Origin: Clostridiales bacterium
GTDB lineage: Bacteria > Bacillota > Clostridia > Christensenellales > Aristaeellaceae
NCBI GenBank assembly: GCA_024695415.1
Contig: JAILIE010000039.1
Span: forward strand, 1-58,239
Length of the DNA stretch: 58,239 nucleotides
Direction: 5' to 3'
The notes under the pieces are model-generated. The model worked only from the letters and a program-made list of their open reading frames with translations. It was not told where the DNA came from and ran no database searches. Made by a program: the position numbers and the translations under genes. Every line of letters begins with the position of its first letter. Positions within the stretch are counted from its first letter, which is position 1. Below, piece after piece: positions 52,646 through 58,239 of this stretch.

Positions 52646-53752
52646 TCAGGAGCCGATCGCGGCGACGGCGTCGATATGCTCCGGTGGGGCTTCCATCATG
52701 TTCCAGCAGAGGACGGCGCCCTCAAACCCATGATCCCGGACCGCGGAAAGGGATTCCGCGATATAGGCGGGGTCTGTCCGGACGACATCCGCCCGGTAGT
52801 TGATCTCGATTCCCGGGAATTTTTCACATGAAACGCGGCTGATCGCGTCCAGCTGTGAGTCCAGGAACGCTTTGTCCATGGAAATCCCGATCCGCCCGGC
52901 CGCGCCGGGCGCGTTTTTTTCATACAGCGCGTATTCGTAACCGATCCCGGCCGGAGCGTCCGTTCTCCGGTACAGCATCGGCTTGATAAAGTCGGCGCGC
53001 TGCGTGATCAGGGCGTAATCCTGGCCGACAAAACGGCTGACAAGCGGCGCGAAAAGGTCGAGGCCGACGATCAGTCCTTTGCCTTTGAAATAATCGCAAA
53101 GCTCCGTCACCGCGCCGGCGATGATCTCTGCCTTCACGTCAAAAAACCGCCGCGCGGTCTCATCCGCAGTCACAAAGTACCCGTCGGCAGGGAAGGAAAC
53201 CATATCGAAGAAGGAATCTTTTTTCATTTCATACCGGTTCCGGACCGCGCGGAGATCGACCCCTCTTTTTCCGAAGGCTTCCGCGCAGCGCGCGCATCCG
53301 CAGCTCAGCACGCCGGAAACCCCGGAAACGAAGGACTGGCTCCGGATCCGGTCCAGGAACACCCCGTCAAAGCCGCAGCCGGAGAAGTGCTTTTCCCAGA
53401 TATCCTTCACGATCTGAAGGTTGCGGCCGGAGGACGGACAGCAGAAGAGGAAGTCCGCCCCGTCGTCCTGAACGGGCGAGGGGATCCGGTTTCCGAATAT
53501 GTCCGCCGCCTCATCCGGCTCCGAGATCATTCCCACCTCGGCGAAGACCGGAAGCCAGAGCAGCATCCGGATGCCGGAAGCACGGAGAAAGGCGCCGACC
53601 GTCCGGTATACGGCCGGATCCGTCTGCCATCCGATAATCACCCGGTCCACCGGGATCCGGGAGGCGATCCGGCTGATGGTCCGGATAATCTCCTCCGGTT
53701 CATGAAACGCCGTATGCCAGGGTCCGGCGAAAACCTGCAGGATATATTTCAT
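52646..53752 (-). CDS. Putative TIM-barrel glycoside-hydrolase-like protein
   Basis: 368 residues, no signal peptide. The pattern of alternating strands (RVIIGWQT, RMLLWLPVF, GFDGVFLDRIR, GLIVGLDLFAP, ADFIKPMLYRR, GAVLCWNMME) is that of a TIM barrel in the putative glycoside hydrolase group (GHL/DUF4015-like). FDGVFLDRIR with Asp and the last CWNMME are candidate active-site strands. A CGCARCAEAFGK stretch (about 165) is unusual. ATG 53752 follows AAAGGA. It is 36 bases behind the MFS gene and likely co-transcribed, suggesting uptake and processing of a sugar or glycoside; this is inference. Confidence 0.7.
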   Translation of the reverse strand: MKYILQVFAGPWHTAFHEPEEIIRTISRIASRIPVDRVIIGWQTDPAVYRTVGAFLRASGIRMLLWLPVFAEVGMISEPDEAADIFGNRIPSPVQDDGADFLFCCPSSGRNLQIVKDIWEKHFSGCGFDGVFLDRIRSQSFVSGVSGVLSCGCARCAEAFGKRGVDLRAVRNRYEMKKDSFFDMVSFPADGYFVTADETARRFFDVKAEIIAGAVTELCDYFKGKGLIVGLDLFAPLVSRFVGQDYALITQRADFIKPMLYRRTDAPAGIGYEYALYEKNAPGAAGRIGISMDKAFLDSQLDAISRVSCEKFPGIEINYRADVVRTDPAYIAESLSAVRDHGFEGAVLCWNMMEAPPEHIDAVAAIGS

Positions 53753-53788
53753 CTTGTGTCCTTTCAGGGCCGGCAAAGCGGTCCGCCC

Positions 53789-54973
53789 TTACGCGTTCTT
53801 TTTCGCCACGCGGCCCAGCAGGATCAGCGCGACGATCAGCACCAGCGGGAATACGCTGCCGACCAGCATGCCGGACTGGAGATTGTCCCCCGCCTGCTGC
53901 GTGATGTTTCCGACCAGGCTTGGCCCGAAGGCACCGCCGAGGTCGCCCGCCATGGCCAGCATGGCAAAGAGGGCGGTTCCGCCCTTTGGAATGCGGGGGG
54001 ATGTGATGCTGATGGTACCCGGCCACATGATGCCGACGGAGAAACCGCAGCATACGCAGCCGACCAGGCCCAGGACGGGGGTTTTCGACAGGCTGGCCAG
54101 CAGGTAGCAGCACAGGCACATGACGCCCGAACCGATCATAAACTTATTCAGGTCCAGCTTCGGCCCGAACTTCCCGTAGATGACCCGGCAGATTCCCATG
54201 GTGACCGCGAACAGGCAGGGTCCCACAAGGTCGCCCACCGTCTTGGAGAAACCGAGGGCGGCCTCCGTGAAGGCGGATGCCCACTGGGCCATAGACAGCT
54301 CGGACGCCCCGGCACAGACCATCAGCAGGATGGCCAGCCAGAAAATCGGAAGCCGGGACAGGTCCCGGACTGTCATGCCCTTGCCTTCCTCGGTGAGCCG
54401 CTCGATGGGGCAGGTGGCGAAGTTGTATATGTTGTACAGCGGCACCAGGGCCCAGATGCAGGCCAGCCACTTCCAGTGCTCAATTCCGGCCACCGCGAAG
54501 AAAAGCGTGGACAGCAGGATAACGCCCACCGATCCCCAGCAGTAGAAGGAGTGCAGCATGCTCATGACCGCGTCCTTATGATCGAACGGGCAGGCCTCGA
54601 CGATCGGGCTGACCAGCACTTCGATGAGCCCGCTTCCGATCGCGTAGAGGACGACGCAGATCATGACGCCGGCAAAGGGATCGGGCAGAAGGTCCGGCAG
54701 GAAAGCGAGACCGGCCAGCCCGAGACCGGAGGTGATTTCGGAAACCACGATGCTGCGCCGGTAGCCGATGGAATCCACGAACCGCGCGCAGAGCACGTCG
54801 ACCAGCAGCTGGGTCAGGAAAAAGGCGGTCGGGATCAGCGCGATCTGTCCCAGGGAGATCGAATAATCCGTGTGGAACTTCAGAAACAGGAGCGGCGCGA
54901 AGTTGGCGGTGATCGCCTGGGTGATAAAGCCCAGGTAGCAGGCCAGCAGCGTCTTCCGGTAATTTTTCTTCAT
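53789..54973 (-). CDS. MFS transporter
   Basis: 394 residues, 12 hydrophobic segments in two halves. Seen: MKKNYRKTLLACYLGFITQAITANFAPLLFLKFH at the start, FVDSIGYRRSIVVSE in the first cytoplasmic loop, GSGLIEVLVSPIVEACP (typical of the fucose-permease-like sugar MFS branch), and KLDLNKFMIGSG in the second half. Substrate is unknown; a sugar is likely. ATG 54973 has GGGAGG upstream. The longer frame to 55039 runs across the promoter at 55011-55039. It is the first gene of an operon with the TIM-barrel gene. Confidence 0.9.
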   Translation of the reverse strand: MKKNYRKTLLACYLGFITQAITANFAPLLFLKFHTDYSISLGQIALIPTAFFLTQLLVDVLCARFVDSIGYRRSIVVSEITSGLGLAGLAFLPDLLPDPFAGVMICVVLYAIGSGLIEVLVSPIVEACPFDHKDAVMSMLHSFYCWGSVGVILLSTLFFAVAGIEHWKWLACIWALVPLYNIYNFATCPIERLTEEGKGMTVRDLSRLPIFWLAILLMVCAGASELSMAQWASAFTEAALGFSKTVGDLVGPCLFAVTMGICRVIYGKFGPKLDLNKFMIGSGVMCLCCYLLASLSKTPVLGLVGCVCCGFSVGIMWPGTISITSPRIPKGGTALFAMLAMAGDLGGAFGPSLVGNITQQAGDNLQSGMLVGSVFPLVLIVALILLGRVAKKNA

Positions 54974-55010
54974 GGGTTCCTCCCTGCCGTCAAGGCTGTC
55001 TGATACGGGC

Positions 55011-55039
55011 ATTATATCCCATCCGCCCGGAAATATCAC
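55011..55039 (-). promoter_or_regulatory. Promoter of the MFS-TIM-barrel operon
   Basis: On the minus strand, GTGATA (55034-55039), a 17-base spacer and TATAAT (55011-55016), 38 bases before ATG 54973. It diverges from the promoter at 55108-55116. Confidence 0.6.
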
Positions 55040-55107
55040 TGTTTTCCGCGGAAACGGCCGGATGTGCCCGGTCCGGGCGCCTCCCGCTTTTTTTGCCGCC
55101 CGTCTTC

Positions 55108-55116
55108 TGGTATAAT
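55108..55116 (+). promoter_or_regulatory. Extended -10 promoter of the hydrolase-NUDIX pair
   Basis: TGGTATAAT, 44 bases before ATG 55160. No good -35 box at 17 bases is seen. Confidence 0.55.
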
Positions 55117-55159
55117 CATTCGCAGGGAAAAGAATAATCGGCCGCGACGGAGGCTATAG

Positions 55160-55726
55160 ATGAAAAAGATCGCATGCTTATTCCCGGGAATCGGATATAC
55201 CTGTGACAAGCCGCTTCTGTATTACAGCTGGAAAATGCTCCGGGGGATGGGCTGGGAGATTGTCCCGGTCCGGTATTCCGGATTTCCGGACAACGTCAAA
55301 GGCAGCCCGGAGAAAATGCAGCAATGCGCGCATATGGCGCTGGAACAGGCGGAAGAGATGCTGCAGGATATCGACTGGAGCGAGTATGCGGATATCCTGC
55401 TGATCGGGAAAAGCGTCGGGACGGTGGTCTGCGCCGCGTACGCGAGGCGCCATGGCCTGAAATGCCGCCAGGTCCTTTTTACCCCGGTGGAAGCCGTGTT
55501 CCAATTCGCTTCGAGCCGCTCCATCGCCTTTCACGGCACCGCGGATCCCTGGGCGGACACGAAGGCCATCGAGGAAGGCTGCGGGAAACTGGGAATTCCG
55601 CTGTATGAAACCCGGGACGCGAACCACTCGCTGGAAACCGGCGACGTGGACGCGGATATCCGGGAGATGCGGATCGTTATGCGAATCGTCAGGGATTTCG
55701 TGACAGGCGGAGGGGAAGGCGCGTGA
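55160..55726 (+). CDS. Alpha/beta hydrolase
   Basis: 188 residues. The nucleophile elbow is ADILLIGKSVGTVVCAAYA (G-K-S-V-G, Ser near residue 86); AFHGTADPWAD supplies the acid region and ANHSLE the likely catalytic His. This is the dienelactone-hydrolase-like small hydrolase type; the substrate is unknown. ATG 55160 has GGAGG upstream. The stop overlaps the start of the NUDIX gene by four bases, so the two are coupled. Confidence 0.88.
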   Translation: MKKIACLFPGIGYTCDKPLLYYSWKMLRGMGWEIVPVRYSGFPDNVKGSPEKMQQCAHMALEQAEEMLQDIDWSEYADILLIGKSVGTVVCAAYARRHGLKCRQVLFTPVEAVFQFASSRSIAFHGTADPWADTKAIEEGCGKLGIPLYETRDANHSLETGDVDADIREMRIVMRIVRDFVTGGGEGA

Positions 55727-56229
55727 GCGGGAAGGAAAGCCGGTACGTTCATTACCGCAGCCGCAGCGTCGCCATCGTGATCCGCGGCGGGAAAATCCTG
55801 ATGGAAAGGGTTTTCTGTTTCGGGCGTGAATTCCATACCGTTCCGGGCGGCGGAATCGAGGAAGGCGAAACGCCGGAGCAGGCGGTCCTGCGGGAGCTGA
55901 AAGAGGAATGCGGCCTGGACGGCACCATCGTCCGGCCGCTGGCGGTCCAGCATAAATCCGGCGGATCCGCGGAGTATTCCTTTGAGGTCCGTATCCCGGA
56001 CGACCAGGAGCCGGTGACGGGATATGATCCGGAGGAAACGGCCGGAGATCCGCCCCTGAAGGAAGTCCTGTGGATGAATCTGGAAGAGATCAGTGAAAGG
56101 GACCGTGCATTCCTTTGGTTTTACGGCCTGATCTCCGTGGATGGCTTTTTTGACAGGATCCGGTCCTGGGGCGACGAGATCAGCTATCCCTCGCCGCCGC
56201 CCCGGGACGGCGGCCGCCCGGCGGAATAA
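55723..56229 (+). CDS. NUDIX hydrolase
   Basis: 168 residues. Nudix box GGGIEEGETPEQAVLRELKE followed by ECGL, complete. It starts at GTG 55723 (GTGA overlap with the hydrolase stop) with GGAGGGG upstream. The C-terminus is longer and more polar than the core needs. Substrate is unknown. A weak hairpin (56214-56221 with 56237-56244) surrounds its stop codon. Confidence 0.9.
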   Translation: MSGKESRYVHYRSRSVAIVIRGGKILMERVFCFGREFHTVPGGGIEEGETPEQAVLRELKEECGLDGTIVRPLAVQHKSGGSAEYSFEVRIPDDQEPVTGYDPEETAGDPPLKEVLWMNLEEISERDRAFLWFYGLISVDGFFDRIRSWGDEISYPSPPPRDGGRPAE

Positions 56230-56254
56230 CCGGAAACCGGGCGGTACGGGCGTT

Positions 56255-58195
56255 TTACTTTTTCTGTACCCTGAAGAAGACCGCGGCGAGCGGCGGAAGG
56301 ACGATTTCACAGGAGAAGGGCTGCTCCTCCAGGGGGATTTCCTCCGCGTGGAGAACCGTTCCGTTATAGAGATTGCTGCCGCCGAATTCCACCCTGTCCG
56401 AGTTGAGGACTTCCGTCAGTTCACAGTCGAAGGGAAGTCCGATCCGGTAATCCAGATAAGGCTGGGGCGTGAAGTTCACCGCGCAGGCGATGGAGCTGCC
56501 CTCGTCGTCGGAACGCATCACGGCTACCGCGCTGCGCTCCTTGTCATTCACGTTCAGCCATTTGAAGCCGTTCCAGCTGTCGTCAATCTTGTGCATGGCT
56601 GGTTCGCTGCTGTACAGATGATTCAGCGCCCGGACGAATCTCTGCAGGTCGGGGTGCCTTTCATATCCGAGCAGGAACCAGTCCAGCTGTTCATAGTCCC
56701 TCCATTCCACAAACTGGCCGAATTCGCCGCCCATAAACAGCAGCTTCTTGCCGGGGTGCGCCATGTAATACCCGTACAGCGCGCGCAGGCCGGCGAACTT
56801 CTGCCACAGGTCACCGGGCTGTTTGTCGATCATGGAGCGCTTGCAGTGGACGACTTCGTCGTGGGAGAAGGGCAGCACATAGTCCTCGCTGAACGCGTAC
56901 ATCAGCGAGAAAGTGATTTTGTCATGATGGTACTGCCGGTAGATCGGATCCATGTCGATATAGGACAGGATATCGTTCATCCAGCCCATGTTCCATTTGA
57001 AACTGAAGCCCAGGCCGCCGTCGCTGACGGGATGGGTGACCCGGGGGAAGGCGGTGGACTCCTCCGCCACAGTGATCGCGCCGGGACAGATCCGGTTGAC
57101 GGCCTCATTCAGGTTCTGCAGGAAGCGAACCGCGTCCAGGTTTTCGTGCCCGCCGAACTGGTTCGGCACCCACTGGCCCGGCTCCTTGCCGAAATCCAGG
57201 TACAGCATACAGCTGACCGCGTCAAACCGCAGGCCGTCGGCGTGGTATTCCCGGAGCCAGAAAAGCGCGTTGGACATCAGGAAGCTGACCGCCTCGCCCC
57301 GCGCGTAGTCGAACAGCAGCGTTCCCCACTGCGGCATTTCAGCGCGGCGGGAATCCGCGTGCTCATAGCATGGCGTGCCGTCGAACAGGCGCAGACCCGC
57401 CTCGTCCTTCGGGAAGTGGGCGGGTACCCAGTCCAGGATGACCCCGATGCCCGCCTGGTGCAGCCGGTCCACGAGATACCGGAGCTGGTCGGGCGTCCCG
57501 TAGCGGGAGGTGGGCGCGTAATACCCGATCACCTGGTAGCCCCAGGAGCCGTCAAAAGGATGCTCCATCACCGGCATGAATTCCACATGCGTGTATCCCA
57601 TGTCCTGCAGATAGGGGACCAGCTGGTCGGCGATCTCGGCGTAATTCAGGATGCGCCCGTTCTCTCCCCGGCGCCATGTGCCCAGGTGCATTTCATAGAT
57701 GTTCATGGGCTCACGGCAGGGGACTTTTTCTTTCCGGCCCTCCATCCACTCCCCGTCGTTCCAGCGGTATTCCGACAGGTTCCGCAGCTTGCTGCCGTTG
57801 CTGGGCCGCAGTTCCATTTCAAAGCCGTAGGGGTCGGCCCGCATGTGCCATTCCCCGTTGGCACAGAGGATTTCGTATTTATATGTGCGGAGGAGCTCCA
57901 CGGCCGCGGGATCGGCGTATTTTGCCGGGTCACGTTCCGGACGGAACAGGCTGTCCGGCAGGCGCAGCTCCCAGATGCCGTCGTATTGCTTGGCCATGGG
58001 AAAGGCTTCCCGGTCCCAGCCGCAGAATTCCCCCACGAGGGATACGCGCCGGGCATTGGGTGCCCAGACGGAGAAATGCCATTTCAGCTCCCCGTTCTCC
58101 TCCACGGGATGCGCGCCCAGAAAATCATACGCGTCCACACAGTTCCCCATGTGAAAGCTTTCCCTTCGCTGCCCGTCCGGCGGATTGTACCACAT
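56255..58195 (-). CDS. glgB: 1,4-alpha-glucan branching enzyme
   Basis: 646 residues. GH13 enzyme that introduces alpha-1,6 branches in glycogen. Seen: N-terminal CBM48 (WHFSVWAPNARRVSLVGEF), EMHLGTWRR, GYTHVEFMPVMEHPFDGSWGYQ, nucleophile region DGLRFDAVSCMLY, acid/base ITVAEESTAFP, and SHDEVVHCKRSM, plus the C-terminal beta domain. It is shorter than E. coli GlgB (728) because the first N-terminal module is absent, which is usual. ATG 58195 has AGGAGG nine bases upstream. The gene is complete; further glg genes may lie to the right of the window. Confidence 0.96.
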   Translation of the reverse strand: MWYNPPDGQRRESFHMGNCVDAYDFLGAHPVEENGELKWHFSVWAPNARRVSLVGEFCGWDREAFPMAKQYDGIWELRLPDSLFRPERDPAKYADPAAVELLRTYKYEILCANGEWHMRADPYGFEMELRPSNGSKLRNLSEYRWNDGEWMEGRKEKVPCREPMNIYEMHLGTWRRGENGRILNYAEIADQLVPYLQDMGYTHVEFMPVMEHPFDGSWGYQVIGYYAPTSRYGTPDQLRYLVDRLHQAGIGVILDWVPAHFPKDEAGLRLFDGTPCYEHADSRRAEMPQWGTLLFDYARGEAVSFLMSNALFWLREYHADGLRFDAVSCMLYLDFGKEPGQWVPNQFGGHENLDAVRFLQNLNEAVNRICPGAITVAEESTAFPRVTHPVSDGGLGFSFKWNMGWMNDILSYIDMDPIYRQYHHDKITFSLMYAFSEDYVLPFSHDEVVHCKRSMIDKQPGDLWQKFAGLRALYGYYMAHPGKKLLFMGGEFGQFVEWRDYEQLDWFLLGYERHPDLQRFVRALNHLYSSEPAMHKIDDSWNGFKWLNVNDKERSAVAVMRSDDEGSSIACAVNFTPQPYLDYRIGLPFDCELTEVLNSDRVEFGGSNLYNGTVLHAEEIPLEEQPFSCEIVLPPLAAVFFRVQKK

Positions 58196-58239
58196 AGCGC
58201 CAAACCTCCTGTTACTGTATATTTGCCCTGTGCTTTTTT

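Noticed and set aside
56214-56244. Terminator after the second NUDIX gene
   Set aside because: An eight-base stem exists but the loop is 15 bases and no T-run follows directly, so it is not listed as a terminator.

Overview
The window looks like a chromosomal piece of an anaerobic Bacillota genome (Clostridia, probably a gut or rumen lineage). This is inferred from strong AGGAGG ribosome sites, sigma-A type promoters (often extended -10, TGnTATAAT), an iscS-iscU pair without the proteobacterial isc genes, a B. subtilis-type PurF, a fused one-frame LarC, an ECF-type S component, a BspA-like leucine-rich protein and c-di-GMP enzymes. I cannot name the species. No tRNA, rRNA, CRISPR array, transposase or prophage gene was seen.

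Region 1 (1-24642) is the striking part. It is an array of cytosolic Hanks-type protein kinases fused to TPR and beta-propeller (WD40-like) sensor halves. Six complete kinase domains lie in five genes, and a seventh gene enters from the left edge with only its sensor half visible. Three genes read rightward (2373-6134, 7545-10793, 10863-13793) and two leftward (17382-13810, 24642-17437). The last encodes a 2401-residue protein with two complete kinase-TPR-propeller modules in one frame. The kinase halves are nearly the same from gene to gene, all with HQD instead of HRD in the catalytic loop, while the propellers differ strongly. Every complete protein starts with one or two copies of a short D-x-W-x-x-L-L-x-A-A motif. 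A lower-GC AAA-type ATPase gene with phased TTTACA repeats upstream is inserted between the first two complete kinase genes. I regard this array as the best candidate for an undescribed system; its function is unknown.

Region 2 (24667-35244) holds larC (apparently co-transcribed with the two leftward kinase genes), a MATE exporter with a small acidic partner, birA-bioY, a seven-membrane-segment EAL protein, a VOC-family protein with a MerR-type promoter, and a large PAS-GGDEF-EAL-PAS protein.

Region 3 (35447-41230) is mainly sulfur metabolism: iscS-iscU, then metY behind a leader containing a 35-codon Cys-bearing reading frame, an exact 11-base antiterminator complement and an intrinsic terminator, which together form a convincing attenuator. 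A convergent DUF3737-MalY-like operon follows, with a second MerR-type promoter.

Region 4 (41340-58195) holds a BspA-like protein, a GNAT, a PEP/pyruvate-binding-domain protein, purF with a hairpin leader, ogt, a rightward cluster of small enzymes (nitroreductase, NUDIX, ECF S component, P-loop protein, GNAT, HAD), an MFS-TIM-barrel operon, a hydrolase-NUDIX pair and glgB at the right edge. Stretches of about 300 bases without a large gene are 7229-7544 (repeats and promoters) and 37128-37444 (the metY leader).
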